Part shown: one piece after another, positions 10,692 through 22,931 of the stretch
Numbering within the stretch: the first letter of the stretch is position 1
Layout: each line of letters begins with the position of its first letter
NCBI RefSeq assembly: GCF_040958095.1
Contig: NC_091154.1
Span: 43,726,735 to 43,790,734 of the forward strand
Direction: 5' to 3'
From: Procambarus clarkii
Lineage: Eukaryota; Arthropoda; Malacostraca; Decapoda; Cambaridae
DNA length: 64,000 nucleotides
Position numbers and translations under genes: made by a program
The notes under the pieces: generated by a model
Seen by the model: only the letters and a program-made list of their open reading frames with translations
The model's database searches: none
What the model was told of the DNA's origin: nothing

Positions 10692-11477
10692 ATGATCAAG
10701 TGCCATGTATTTATTCAGACGAGAACAGCAGCAAACACAAACCGGCGCATATACGAACGAAAGGGTTCATACTGTATATTCAAACTTGTCAGTGAGCGAA
10801 CTTGTTTCTGGTGTACTGAAACACCGCTGGTATCCGAAACTGCAGTAGACGATTTGACCAGTCCCCAAACACAGCACCTGGCGCTACTCTCCCTCTCAGC
10901 AGCTGCCTACGACTCGACTCAAAACTCAGGCTGTGAAATTCATTCAATCTATGCTTCCCTGTACCAACTTCAAGCATTACGGAAAAACCCTAGGCTGCAG
11001 AAACTACAGAACCTAGTGCTTCGGCAATCTGAAGCAATTGAGGCCCTCCAAGCCACGGTATCCCAACAACAACAAACTATAGACTGTCTCCTCCAGTCTT
11101 CGATGACCAACAATCAAGCAATTCACAGCTTACAAGCTGCAACAAATGACACATTGACACAAATAAAGTTAAGACCAAGGGAACCCAACGAGGACAAACC
11201 GACATCCTTCTAAAGCTGGAAAAGCAAATAAATCTCCTCCAGATGCGCCAGGCGGCTTCTAAAGACGATCTAGAGCAACAGCAACTTCACTACTCAATGA
11301 TAATTAGCTCTGCTGATCTACCAGATGAACAACAAGGTGAGATCTGCTGTAATGTAGCCAGTGAACTAATTAAGTCAAAGATCAAAGTCAATGTTGATAT
11401 CAAATCAGCTGCCAGGATAAATAAAAACAGTCCCTGCAGCACTAAGAGAATGCTTATCAAATTTGCAAATCTGACTG
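10692..11477 (+). pseudogene. LINE ORF1 relic (LINE-A-like), 5' part
   Basis: Encodes a Gln-rich coiled-coil region (about 10970-11170), then, after a frameshift near 11190-11200, a domain starting MIISSADLPDEQQGE that aligns with SVIISSQDFPHETDRE in ORF1 of LINE-A copy 2. The match continues to KFANLT just before the LTR insertion at 11478. This is a diverged subfamily of LINE-A. ORF1 proteins of this type are RNA-binding chaperones. No matching ORF2 follows. Confidence 0.7.
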
Positions 11478-12479
11478 TGTTATGGGGGACTAATGGTTGC
11501 TCTGTGAGGGCCAATAGCTAAGGTCAAGGAGTTCCTAAAATAGTGAGAGTTAGGTTAGGTCCCGGCCCCCAGGGAAGACAATTCCCAGCAAATAATACTT
11601 GTCCTAGTCTATCTGTTGTCTAAGTGAGATCAACCTACTCCCTTCCAAATAGGGTAAATGGATACTCCTAATAATCTTAGAAACTATTTATTGACCCTTA
11701 ATAATCCCCATATACAAAATTACACAATACAAGAATACAACAAATTATTTACCACTCGATCTTACGTTAACCCCCTTGAATCCACATGGGCAGAATACAT
11801 GGCTTACAATTGCAACTTAGGGTAAAGACTACGTTCCTGAAGGGAGAAACTAGAACACACCTAGGTATCACATTAAATATTGGTACACGTGGTCGTTCAC
11901 CTTAAGCCACCCCAGAGGTAAAGTTTGGGCATAGACACTGGCTTAAGAAGACACTACTAAATAACCTAGAATACAGTGGCACTTAATACACAAGGAGTAT
12001 AATACTTAGCTTATTAACATAGAATAAGGAGAGAGATGAGAGGAGGGAAGAAGTAAGCCTAGAAGGTCGTGTTACCTACTCCAGGAGCACAGCCAAGAAG
12101 AGGGAATCTGCTCTCTCTCGGAGAGCTCTCAAGATCGCTGCCTGGACGATACTCAACTGATCGTACAGCACCAATCATCACAAGTTTTCCCAGACACTCA
12201 TTTTTTGACAGTTCTAAGAATAGCTAACAACTAGCTCTGTATTATATTAATACTCCATTAACACAGAGTCTTCCAGTTCTGTGAGCAACAAGATTATTTC
12301 TACGTCTGGCAGAGAGGACGGAAACAAAAACATAACAGGGATACAGATCCCTTGAATAAATAAATTATAATAATAAATATCCCTCTTACATAATCCAATC
12401 CTATCAATTAATGTTCTAATATTTATTTAAGAAGCCAACTTGACCTCTGGCTTCCAATTAAGAACCCAGGGTTGTAACA
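11478..12479. mobile_element. solo LTR (about 1.0 kb) of an LTR retrotransposon
   Basis: Begins TGTTATGGGG and ends GGTTGTAACA, so it has TG...CA ends with a 5-bp terminal inverted repeat TGTTA/TAACA. It is flanked by GACTG at 11473-11477 and 12480-12484. Removing it with one GACTG rejoins the ORF1 relic in frame (NLT-AEFDLM) at the same length as LINE-A ORF1, which supports the exact boundaries. No internal region or second LTR is present, as expected after LTR-LTR recombination. AATAAA motifs lie around 12355-12380. The gypsy/BEL/copia assignment cannot be made from an LTR alone. Confidence 0.75.
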
Positions 12480-12835
12480 GACTGCTGAGTTTGACCTCAT
12501 GCAATCAACAGCTAAGCAAAAAACTAACCTTTGTATAAATAAGTGCCTTAACAAACAGCGTGGATCCCTTCTCTATGTACTACGTTAAATTCGCAAACAA
12601 AACCCAGGTGTTATCAATCAGTGCTACACTAGGAATGGAACAATCATTGTAAAGACGCAAAGAGCAGGGAAAAGATATGAAATAAAGTGTGACCAACAAC
12701 TACTGGCCTACTTTCATGACTGTAGCATATCTGAAAACCAGAATCCTTCTAATGCCAATACTGAAAGTAACTCACGTGCGACTGAGCCTAGCCTAATCTT
12801 GTCCAAGGTGCTGTCTTTTGCTCTGCTAGTTAAAT
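12480..12835 (+). pseudogene. LINE ORF1 relic, C-terminal part
   Basis: Aligns with the last 85 or so residues of LINE-A ORF1: AEFDLMQSTAKQKTN with SDLITAAVARKSK, NKCLNKQRGSLLYVLR with NECLTRFRQNLLFKLR, and YTRNGTIIVK with FVRDGKIIAR. One in-frame TAA at about 12588 replaces the Gly of KLRGIR. The frame then runs to a TAA at about 12835, longer than LINE-A ORF1 by a short tail. About 260 bp of AT-rich sequence follows, equivalent in place to the ORF1-ORF2 spacer. Confidence 0.7.
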
Positions 12836-13151
12836 AATGCTCTCTCATCCATAAAAATTCCTAACTAATCAGTATAGCCTCCATGTACTCATGTAAGCAT
12901 CTTCCTCAGTATCATAGTAACTTCTTACTCATGTATAATCTTACCCTGTTATCTTTAAATTTCATTTTAATTTGATTTATATTAGCTACTTATTGGAATT
13001 AATTAACAAAGTTAATTTTTACTTTCTTAAGTTCATACTAATTATAGGATCATAATTAAACTATTTTATAGTTAATTATTATTGTTTTATTTAATGATTA
13101 TTATTCAACTAATTATTATTCTTATTGTACACTAGCAGTACCCGGCCACAC

Positions 13152-13181
13152 GTTGCTGTGGCTCAACTGAGCCACAGCAAC
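13152..13181. repeat. perfect short hairpin
   Basis: GTTGCTGTGGCTCA and its exact reverse complement, separated by AC. It stands at the left edge of the pyrimidine-rich minisatellite. Confidence 0.8.
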
Positions 13182-13186
13182 CTTCC

Positions 13187-13500
13187 TTGTCACTCAGTCC
13201 TCCCCCACCATTTCCCTCTCACCCGTCTCCTCGGCCTCCCAACCATTCCCCACTCCACCGTCCCCTCGTCCTCCCCACCATTTCCTTTTCCTTCCCACCA
13301 TGCCCTACTCCCCTGTCCGTTTGTCCTCCCCACTATTGTCCTTTTCCCCATCCCCTCGTCCCTACCATCCCAAATTTCTCCATCCCCTCGTCCTTCTCCA
13401 CCATTACCCCCCTCCCCTGTCCCCCTCGTCCTCCCCACCATATCTCACTTCCGTCCCCTCGTCATCCCTACCATTCCCCACTTCCTCGTCCAATGCCTTC
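13187..13500. repeat. degenerate pyrimidine-rich minisatellite
   Basis: Imperfect repeats of about 25-30 bp built from CCCCTCGTCCTCCCCACCAT-like units. Several overlapping reading frames are open only because of base composition, so I do not call a gene. Confidence 0.7.
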
Positions 13501-13798
13501 CCAAATGGTCTTATGTTCCCATCAGAAAATTGGGAACATCAAGTGATCTGATGTTCCCATCACTGAAATATAAGAAAAACAGTTAAAAAATGAAATGAAA
13601 ATATGAAAAAATAAAAAATAAGCAATACACACGAAATGAACGGTATGGTAAACAACACAGCTCAATTCCAATGCAATTCACACAAAAAATTAAATCAAAA
13701 TGAAAATAAATCAAAATCTATGAAAATTCAATTTATCATTGCAATCAGAAACATTGAAATGGAATTGTAACATATTTATGAGATGTTATGATGTTACA

Positions 13799-14395
<597 letters not shown>

Positions 14396-14580
14396 TGGGG
14401 GAGTGGGGGAAATAGCTCTCTTTATTCCATTATCCCATCACTGTCACCATTGTAACGGGGGGGGGGGGAATAGCTCTCTTTTGTCCATTATCCCGCCCCC
14501 CAGTTAACTAACGAGGACGGAGGAAACAGCTCTCTTTTGTTCATTATCCCGCCCCCAGTTAACTATTCTAGAGTTCCCCC
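14396..14580. repeat. short tandem repeat, unit about 60-65 bp
   Basis: About three imperfect units, each with AATAGCTCTCTT, CCATTATCCC and a G-run or C-run; the last two units end with CAGTTAACTA. Confidence 0.7.
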
Positions 14581-14778
14581 AGAGTTCCTACTGCAACCTC
14601 TCTAGTCCAACAGTTATAACCTAGGTATTTGATTACCTAGGTGTCACAACTACAAGGCGCCATAACTTGATCAGCTACCCGCAAACTCTAGAGAACTCTA
14701 GAAACATTTCACTGTCACAAACATATAAGAGAACCGAAAGGGAAGAAATGGATAATGAAGTATCCATAATGAAGTATC
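14581..14778. other. unassigned spacer
   Basis: No gene or mobile element recognised. A direct repeat of ATAATGAAGTATCC at about 14752-14779 sits at the junction with LINE-A copy 1. Confidence 0.4.
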
Positions 14779-14779
14779 C

Positions 14780-15070
14780 AACAGAAGGATACGCGTGAAG
14801 TTAGATAGCTGCTCCCGCAAGTCAGACCTTATCACTGCTGCAGTCGCTATGAAATCCAAGGTTTATGTGAACGAATGTCTTACCAGATTCAGACAAAATC
14901 TCTTATTTAAACTACGTGGAATTCGCAATAGATCCACTGCTATTAAACATTGTTTTGTGCGCGATGGTAAAATAATAGCTAGGAAGACTGACTCTGGAAA
15001 AACTTATGTCATAACCACTGAAGCACACCTCACTTCTTTCCTGGATGACTGTGGGATATCAGCTGAATAA
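14780..15070 (+). pseudogene. LINE-A copy 1 ORF1, C-terminal fragment
   Basis: Reads the same protein as residues of about 251-345 of copy 2 ORF1 (RIRVKLDSCSRKSDL through LDDCGISAE), with one visible difference (AAVAMKSK against AAVARKSK). The upstream part is missing because the LINE copy is 5' truncated. It ends at the same TAA. Confidence 0.85.
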
Positions 15071-15515
15071 CCAGAACATAATTTGTAGTCTCACATACAA
15101 CCAAAGTGTACTTAAGCTCTGCCTTTCCTTTCCAAAGGTGTTTATTTTTATTTTTTTTTTATTTTTTTGTTTGTCATCTTTGCCTGTTTTATACTCTTAA
15201 TTATTTGTTCTTAGTTAATCCCCTTGTCACTAAACCTAGGGCTTTTTATTACCCTGTTAATTAACCATTACTAAGCTAATTATCTTCAAGATCATTTTTT
15301 TATGATTATTATTTTTCTTATTATTTTTTATTTTACATTTATATTGTCAGTCTCTACTGATTTTTTGTTTTTTATTTTATGTAACTTCTGTGTCCTCCCT
15401 GGCTATCTATTGGATCTTTATTTTACTTCTAAATTGTAACTATTTTATTGTATTTGCTTTTATTCTTGTGTTTTGCTTTATCGTGTATCTTGTATCGTGA
15501 TCCCTCTGCATCTCT

Positions 15516-17706
15516 ATGCACACTGATATTGATCCTGATCAAAATCTTCTGTCTCATATCTATACCAACCAGCACATTGATCATCATTATTGTAAGTACT
15601 TCACAGCACACCAGGCTAAAAACAAACTCCAAAATAGCACCTATCTATCAGTTTATAACCAAAATGTTAGATCACTTGGTAAACATTTTGACGATTTAAA
15701 TGCACTACTCACAGCACTAGGTACTAACCTATCGTTCATTATTTTAACAGAAACTTGGCTAAATAAAGACTATACCCAACTCTACAACTTAGCTGGTTAT
15801 AAAGCCATTTATAACTGTAGGCCTAATAAAAAAGGTGGTGGCACAGCTATATATTACAGAGATACATTTATCTGCAACAGTGTTATTAGTGACAGAGATG
15901 ACTACTGTGAATATACTTTTGCTCAGTTTACAATTAAATCCCTTAAATCCTCTTTGACTATTGGAGCCATCTATAGATTTCCCAATACTAACATAGCTTC
16001 TTTCTCAGACAACCTAAGGAATCTTATTATAAACAACAATCTCAACAAAAACCACATCATTCTGGGAGGAGACTTTAATATTGACCTGGGTCAACAAAAT
16101 TGCTCTCAAGTTGACTATTTCCTTAACAGCATGAACTCCTGTATGCTAATCCCCACAATCACCAAACCTACCCGAGTCACTCAAACATCAGCCACTACCT
16201 TGGATCACATATGGACAAACATAACAGCTCCCCTTGTATCTGGTATAATCTACGACAGAACAACTGACCACTATCCTACCTTTCTCATAGCAAACATGGA
16301 CATAACACCACCAAAAAGCAAGAAACTTTCATTTAGGCTACACAGTGAATCAGCTTTAGACAATCTTACAGAGGCACTTCACAATATTAACTGGGATTCT
16401 GAATTCAATAATACCCATGATATAAATTCATTAGCTAACCTCTTCCTCTCCAAAACTCTAAGCCTCTACGACCTTCATTGTCCCCTTCTTACCAAGCAAG
16501 TAACTGACAAAAGATTAAACAATCCATAGCTCACAAGTGGCATTCTCAACTCAATCAACAAGAAACATGAATATGAAAAGAAAGTTAGGATTGACCTAGT
16601 TTCAAAGGAAGTAGCTAAAAGGTACTCATCAATGCTTACCAGTATCATAAGAAAGGCAAAACTTGCATATTATGCGAATAGATTCAATGAAGCAAAAGGC
16701 AACATGAAAAGCACTTGGAAAACTATCTCTAGTATCCTAGGAACTAAACAACACTTACATAACCAAATAAAACTCTACAAGGATGGGGATATACCGTCAA
16801 CTGATTTAGAAATGGCAAATGAATTTAATAGTTTCTTTTCATCGGTTGGTGCTAATCTTGCCAGTAAAATCCCACAGACTCAGACACATATTAACACATA
16901 TCTCTCAGGCAGCTATCCAAACTCTCTTCTCCTTTCACCAATCAGCCCGGCAGATGTTGTGTCCATCATACACTCTCTAAAAACCAAGGCAGGGAACACC
17001 AGTGAAATTCCGTCCATTGTGTACAAGAGAGCCTCCCATGCCCTTGCCCCACCCATAGCACTACTGTTCAACAAATCTATAGAGTGTCACACCTTCCCTG
17101 ATATCCTCAAAAAAGCAAGAGTAACGCCAGTCCATAAAGGAGGCAATCCGGCGGACATAAACAATTATAGACCAATATCAAATCTACCCATTCTATCAAA
17201 AATATTTGAAAAAATTATTTACAAACAGCTCTATTCCTACCTCGTAAAATTCGACATACTCAGCCCCTGCCAGTTTGGCTTCCGGTCCCAAAAGAGCACC
17301 AACGATGCAATCATTAGTCTCCTTCACGTTATCTACTCAGCCCTTGACAAAAATGAGTTTCCGATTGGACTCTTCATTGACCTAAGAAAAGCCTTTGATA
17401 CTGTTAATCACAACTACCTCTTACTTAAACTCCAGCATTATGGAATCCGAGGCCTTGCCCTTGACTACATCCGATCCTATCTTAGTGACAGACACCAATA
17501 TGTAACCATCAATGATACAACTTCTTCCACTCTATCAATTACCGTTGGAGTGCCACAGGGCAGCATCTTAGGACCTCTTCTATTTCTTATATATATAAAC
17601 GATCTGCCTAATGTCTCTAATATTCTCAAACCTATATTGTTTGCTGACAATACTACTCTTATCTATTCAAACTGCAACCCACATACACTTAAGAATGTTG
17701 TGAATA
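15516..17706 (+). pseudogene. LINE-A copy 1 ORF2, N-terminal part
   Basis: APE endonuclease plus most of the reverse transcriptase. A TAG at 16527-16529 replaces the Trp codon TGG of copy 2 (NNPWLTN). The catalytic FADD box reads FADN: GAT is AAT at 17649-17651. Either change would abolish reverse transcription from this copy. The frame then runs into the 5' end of copy 2. The rest of this ORF is at 22932-23687. Confidence 0.85.
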
Positions 17707-17979
17707 CGCTCGAACGCTCATCCGCTCCTGACGACCCTGCTCCCCCTCCAGCTTTATCAGCTGCTCCTTGAGCCCACAACATCCCTAACATGATGTAACA
17801 ACCCCAGAAGGCAGCTAAGTACCCAGTGACCTAAATGTGACCGAAATATTCGACAAAACCTAACCTACTACCTCATCTCGACCTCATTAGTGTTGCTCCC
17901 TGGAGGAAGCTAACCTGACGTTTGCTGCTGCCATATCAACAAGTCTACCCCATCTGCTGTATACATCTCTGCTGCTACC

Positions 17980-19017
17980 ATGCTAAACAATTCTAAGCTC
18001 GGCAAGGCCGTAAAGAATGATAGCACACCTATCAGGATGAACCCAACCAGCCAAGCTAGCAACAGGAATAATGCGGCTGTCTCCCCCTTAGGGGCTACCG
18101 GGGGGAGTACCGACCCTCCCTGCGTCAACAATAACAAACCTTCTCAGCTGATTGAAGCGTCGTCACTGACTCGAGCCTTACAACAGTTATGTAACCATAT
18201 GGAGCAACTTAAACGAGCTGCCTCCCCATGTACTGACTTTAAGCGTCCCGCTGATAATCCATGGCTCAGATTATTGACTCAAATACATGATGACCAAAAG
18301 TCTATAATCCGAGAGCAGTCGGACCTGATAATGAAGCTTCAGAGTGATGCTTTGGCAATGCACAAGGCTAACCAAGATCTGTCTGCCAGAGTCGGCCACC
18401 TCGAACATGAATTAAGCTCTCTTCGGATCTCGGTTACTAACTTTAAACCAGCAGAAACCTCTAAGAAGCAAGAAGAGATGTTACAAAAGTTAGAGAACCA
18501 CTTTAACTCCCTACAACAGCAACAAACTGCAACCCAAGACGAATCAGACCAACTTAAGCTCCTTGATTCTGTCATCATCTCATCACAGGATTTTCCCCAT
18601 GAAACTGACAGAGAAGACTGTACTGCCATCGTGATCCAGGAATTGCGTACTAAGTTGAATTATTCAATCGAAGCAAGAGACATTAAGTCAGCTTATAGAG
18701 TGGGTACCAAATCATCTGGTGCAAACAACAGAAGGATACGCGTGAAGTTGGATAGCTGCTCCCGCAAGTCAGACCTTATCACTGCTGCAGTCGCTAGGAA
18801 ATCCAAGGTTTATGTGAACGAATGTCTTACCAGATTCAGACAAAATCTCTTATTTAAACTACGTGGAATTCGCAATAGATCCACTGCTATTAAACATTGT
18901 TTTGTGCGCGATGGTAAAATAATAGCTAGGAAGACTGACTCTGGAAAAACTTATGTCATAACCACTGAGGCACACCTCACTTCTTTCCTGGATGACTGTG
19001 GGATATCAGCTGAATAA
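17980..19017 (+). CDS. LINE-A ORF1 protein (345 aa), RNA-binding chaperone type
   Basis: Expected to bind LINE RNA in a ribonucleoprotein particle. Residues 1-95 are polar and low in structure; about 100-200 are heptad-rich and likely coiled coil (DLIMKLQSDALAMHKANQDL, LEHELSSLR, LQKLENHFNSLQ). Residues 195-345 form a globular C-terminal half: VIISSQDFPHETDRE, RDIKSAYRVG, RRIRVKL, VYVNECLTRFRQNLLFKLRG, FVRDGKIIARK. That pattern resembles the transposase_22 or FP25K-like C-terminal domains of some LINE ORF1 proteins; this is recognition by eye. The ATG at 17980 is the first in frame and follows 273 bp of 5' UTR. A decayed relative lies at 10692-12835. Confidence 0.85.
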   Translation: MLNNSKLGKAVKNDSTPIRMNPTSQASNRNNAAVSPLGATGGSTDPPCVNNNKPSQLIEASSLTRALQQLCNHMEQLKRAASPCTDFKRPADNPWLRLLTQIHDDQKSIIREQSDLIMKLQSDALAMHKANQDLSARVGHLEHELSSLRISVTNFKPAETSKKQEEMLQKLENHFNSLQQQQTATQDESDQLKLLDSVIISSQDFPHETDREDCTAIVIQELRTKLNYSIEARDIKSAYRVGTKSSGANNRRIRVKLDSCSRKSDLITAAVARKSKVYVNECLTRFRQNLLFKLRGIRNRSTAIKHCFVRDGKIIARKTDSGKTYVITTEAHLTSFLDDCGISAE

Positions 19018-19476
19018 CCAGAACATAATTTGTAGTCTCACATACAACCAAAGTGTACTTAAGCTCTGCCTTTCCTTTCCAAAGGTGTTTATTTTTATTT
19101 TTATTTTAATTTTTACTTTATTTTTTGTTTGTCATCTTTGCCTGTTTTATACTCTTAATTATTTGTTCTTAGTTAATCCCCTTGTCACTAAACCTAGGGC
19201 TTTTTATTACCCTGTTAATTAACCATTACTAAGCTAATTATCTTCAAGATCATTTTTTTATGATTATTATTATTTTTCTTATTATTTTTTATTTTACATT
19301 TATATTGTCAGTCTCTACTGATTTTTTGTGTTTTATTTTATGTAACTTCTGTGTCCTCCCTGGCTATCTATTGGATCTTTATTTTACTTCTAAATTGTTA
19401 CTATTTTATTGTATCTGCTTTTATTCTTGTGTTTTGCTTTATCGTGTATCTTGTATCGTGATCCCTCTGCATCTCT

Positions 19477-22419
19477 ATGCACACTGATATTGATCCTGAT
19501 CAAAATCTTCTGTCTCATATCTATACCAACCAGCACATTGATCATCATTATTGTAAGTATTTCACAGCACACCAGGCTAAAAACAAACTCCAAAATAGCA
19601 CCTATCTATCAGTTTATAACCAAAATGTTAGATCACTTGGTAAACATTTTGACGATTTAAATGCACTACTCACAGCACTAGGTACTAACCTATCGTTCAT
19701 TATTTTAACAGAAACTTGGCTAAATAAAGACTATACCCAACTCTACAACTTAGCTGGTTATAAAGCCATTCATAACTGTAGGCCTAATAAAAAAGGTGGT
19801 GGCACAGCTATATATTACCGAGATACATTTATCTGCAACAGTGTCATTAGTGACAGAGATGACTACTGTGAATATACTTTTGCTCAGTTTACAATTAAAT
19901 CCCTTAAATCCTCTTTGACTATTGGAGCCATCTATAGATTTCCTAATACTAACATAGCTTCTTTCTCAGACAACCTAAGGAATCTTATTATAAACAACAA
20001 TCTCAACAAAAACCACATCATTCTGGGAGGAGACTTTAATATTGACCTGGGTCAACAAAACTGCTCTCAAGTTGACTATTTCCTTAACAGCATGAACTCC
20101 TGTATGCTAATCCCCACTATCACCAAACCTACCCGAGTCACTCAAACATCAGCCACTACCCTGGATCACATATGGACAAACATAACAGCTCCCCTTGTAT
20201 CTGGTATAATCTACGACAGAACAACTGACCACTATCCTACCTTTCTCATAGTGAACATGGACATAACACCACCAAAAAGCAAGAAATTTTCATTTAGGCT
20301 ACACAGTGAATCAGCTTTAGACAATCTTACAGAGGCACTTCACAATATTAATTGGGATTCTGAATTCATTAATACCCATGATATAAATTCATTAGCTAAC
20401 CTCTTCCTCTCCAAAACTCTAAGCCTCTACAACCTTCATTGTCCCCTTCTTACAAAGCAAGTAACTGACAAAAGATTAAACAATCCATGGCTCACAAATG
20501 GCATTCTCAACTCAATCAACAAGAAACATGAATATGAAAAGAAAGTTAGGATTGGCCTAGTTTCAAGGGAAGTAGCTAAAAGGTACTCATCAATGCTTAC
20601 CAGTATCATAAGAAAGGCAAAACTTGCATATTATGTGAATAGATTCAATGAAGCAAAAGGTAACATGAAAAACACTTGGAAAACTATCTCTAGTATCCTA
20701 GGAACTAAACAACACTCACATAACCAAATAAAACTCTACAAGGATGGGGATATACCGTCAACTGATTTAGAAATGGCAAATGAATTTAATAGTTTCTTTT
20801 CATCGGTTGGTGCTAATCTTGCCAGTAAAATCCCACAGACTCAGACACATATTAACACATATCTCTCAGGCAGCTATCCAAACTCTCTTCTCCTTTCACC
20901 AATCAGCCCGGCAGATGTTGTGTCCATCATACACTCTCTAAAAACCAAGGCAGGGAACACCAGTGAAATTCCGTCCATTGTGTACAAGAGAGCCTCCCAT
21001 GCCCTTGCCCCACCCATAGCACTACTGTTCAACAAATCTATAGAGTGTCACACCTTCCCTGATATCCTCAAAAAAGCAAGAGTAAAGCCAGTCCATAAAG
21101 GAGGCAATCCGGCGGACATAAACAATTATAGACCAATATCAAATCTACCCATTCTATCAAAAATATTTGAAAAAATTATTTACAAACAGCTCTATTCCTA
21201 CCTCGTAAAATTCGACATACTCAGCCCCTGCCAGTTTGGCTTCCGGTCCCAAAAGAGTACCAATGATGCAATCATTAGTCTCCTTGACATTATCTACTCA
21301 GCCCTTGACAAAAATGAGTTTCCGATTGGACTCTTCATTGACCTAAGAAAAGCCTTTGATACTGTTAATCACAACTACCTCTTATTTAAACTCCAGCATT
21401 ATGGAATCCGAGGCCTTGCCCTTGACTACATCCGATCCTATCTTAGTGACAGACACCAATATGTAACCATCAATGATACAACTTCTTCCACTCTACCAAT
21501 TACCGTTGGAGTGCCACAGGGCAGCATCTTAGGACCTCTTCTATTTCTTATATATATAAACGATCTGCCTAATGTCTCTAATATTCTCAAACCTATATTG
21601 TTTGCTGACGATACTACCCTTATCTACTCAAACCTCAACCCACATACACTAAATAATGTTGTGAATAATGAATTAAAAAAAGTCCACTTATGGATGTCAA
21701 CGAACAAACTAACATTAAACATCGAAAAGACTTACTACATCTTATTTGGAAACAAATCATCAAATGCAATTCAGCTACAGATAGACAACATTAACATCAG
21801 TAATAAAAATGATGGCAAGTTTCTTGGCCTATTCCTAGACAAGAGACTCAACTTCAGCACCCACATTCAACACATAACTAAGAAAGTCTCTAAGACAGTT
21901 GGTATACTCTCCAAAATCAGATATTATGTTCCTAACTCTGCTCTCCTCTCACTATATTATGCACTAATCTACCCCTATCTTAATTATGGTATCTGTGCAT
22001 GGGGGTCTACCACTGCAAACCACCTTAAGCCCATCATCACACAGCAAAAATCTGCTATCAGAATAATAACTAACTCTGCTTTCAGACAACACTCAGCTCC
22101 CTTGTTTAAATCTCTAAACTTGCTAAATATTAACTCCCTCCACACATTCTCTTGTGTCAACTACATTTACAAAACCCTGTTCTTAAATGCAAACCATGCT
22201 CTGAAACTCTCCCTGGACAGATGTAATAGGACCCATTATCACCACACCAGAAATAAATATCTCTTTGATATCCCCAGGGTCAAACTTAATCTGTGTAAAC
22301 ACTCTATGCAAATTAAGGGACCTAGTCTATGGAACTCACTCCCTAGTGAATTGAAAAACTGTAAAACTTTTGCCTTATTTAAAAGCAAAACCAAAAAGTA
22401 CCTAACTTCATCTATTTAG
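19477..22419 (+). CDS. LINE-A ORF2: APE endonuclease and reverse transcriptase (980 aa)
   Basis: Nicks the target and reverse-transcribes the LINE RNA by target-primed synthesis. The APE domain is at about 45-260: N50 in YNQNVRSL, E79 in LTETWL, D186/N188 in GGDFNID, D230-H231 in TTLDHIWTN, D251-H252 in RTTDHYP. The reverse transcriptase is at about 500-770: NNYRPISNL, QFGFRSQKST, motif A LFIDLRKAFDTV with D622, VGVPQGSILGP, motif C FADD with D711-D712, then KLTLNIEKT and KFLGLFLD. No RNase H follows, which fits CR1/L2 elements. All landmarks are intact and the frame is open to the TAG at 22417-22419. It starts 459 bp after ORF1; an internal start near STYLSVYNQN is possible. Confidence 0.9.
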   Translation: MHTDIDPDQNLLSHIYTNQHIDHHYCKYFTAHQAKNKLQNSTYLSVYNQNVRSLGKHFDDLNALLTALGTNLSFIILTETWLNKDYTQLYNLAGYKAIHNCRPNKKGGGTAIYYRDTFICNSVISDRDDYCEYTFAQFTIKSLKSSLTIGAIYRFPNTNIASFSDNLRNLIINNNLNKNHIILGGDFNIDLGQQNCSQVDYFLNSMNSCMLIPTITKPTRVTQTSATTLDHIWTNITAPLVSGIIYDRTTDHYPTFLIVNMDITPPKSKKFSFRLHSESALDNLTEALHNINWDSEFINTHDINSLANLFLSKTLSLYNLHCPLLTKQVTDKRLNNPWLTNGILNSINKKHEYEKKVRIGLVSREVAKRYSSMLTSIIRKAKLAYYVNRFNEAKGNMKNTWKTISSILGTKQHSHNQIKLYKDGDIPSTDLEMANEFNSFFSSVGANLASKIPQTQTHINTYLSGSYPNSLLLSPISPADVVSIIHSLKTKAGNTSEIPSIVYKRASHALAPPIALLFNKSIECHTFPDILKKARVKPVHKGGNPADINNYRPISNLPILSKIFEKIIYKQLYSYLVKFDILSPCQFGFRSQKSTNDAIISLLDIIYSALDKNEFPIGLFIDLRKAFDTVNHNYLLFKLQHYGIRGLALDYIRSYLSDRHQYVTINDTTSSTLPITVGVPQGSILGPLLFLIYINDLPNVSNILKPILFADDTTLIYSNLNPHTLNNVVNNELKKVHLWMSTNKLTLNIEKTYYILFGNKSSNAIQLQIDNINISNKNDGKFLGLFLDKRLNFSTHIQHITKKVSKTVGILSKIRYYVPNSALLSLYYALIYPYLNYGICAWGSTTANHLKPIITQQKSAIRIITNSAFRQHSAPLFKSLNLLNINSLHTFSCVNYIYKTLFLNANHALKLSLDRCNRTHYHHTRNKYLFDIPRVKLNLCKHSMQIKGPSLWNSLPSELKNCKTFALFKSKTKKYLTSSI

Positions 22420-22931
22420 TTTCCTACACTGAGCTTTAATTTGCTCTGTACCTAGTGGTACCCAATCTCCTAATTTTTATGTAATATCAAACAACCTTAT
22501 CATTGTGTTCATTGCTGTCTTCTTTTATGTGCTAGCCATATGCTGTATTGTGACTACCAATTTTTGTCAACTACCATTCAAGCTGTCATTGCAATCAATC
22601 TTATATTGTTTCTGCTGTATTGTGCCTACCAATTTGTTGTCAACTACCATTTTAAGCTGTCATTGCAATCAATCATAGCTACCTATGTGCTTTAATATAC
22701 TGTACCTATAATTTTCTCTCATCTTTTTTTTTTTCATTCCATGTAATCTGTTATCATTTTTTTGTCTATAAATTTTGCAAGTATTTACCTCCTTAAAATT
22801 TTCTTAGATTAAGGACCTGCCCGAAACGCTGCGCGTGCTAGTGGCTTTACAAGACTGTAATTACCATAATTGTATCCTCACATTCCTTATGTACATTCTT
22901 GTATATGCATAAATAAATAAATAAATAAATA

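Larger units (their letters stand above)
17707..22931 (+). mobile_element. LINE-A copy 2, full-length CR1/L2-group LINE
   Basis: About 5.2 kb: a 273-bp 5' UTR starting CGCTCGAACGCTC, ORF1, a 459-bp T-rich spacer, ORF2, and a 3' UTR with a duplicated segment of about 75 bp (near 22541-22680) followed by CCTGCCCGAAACGCTGCGCG and a (TAAA)n tail. It is inserted in copy 1 of the same family. The duplication is short (AATA or GAATA) and blends with the tail. Both ORFs are uninterrupted and the catalytic residues are present, so this copy could be retrotransposition-competent. Confidence 0.9.

Noticed and set aside
10692..10977. Possible host coiled-coil gene
   Set aside because: The downstream part aligns with LINE-A ORF1 and, after removal of the solo LTR, the alignment continues to the same C-terminus.
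11478..12479. DNA transposon with 5-bp duplication
   Set aside because: Ends are TG...CA with only a 5-bp inverted repeat, and there is no longer terminal inverted repeat; a solo LTR explains it better, though the alternative is not excluded.
12470..12484. Intron acceptor-like AG at the end of the ORF1 interruption
   Set aside because: There is no GT donor at the other border that restores the frame, while GACTG on both sides restores it exactly.
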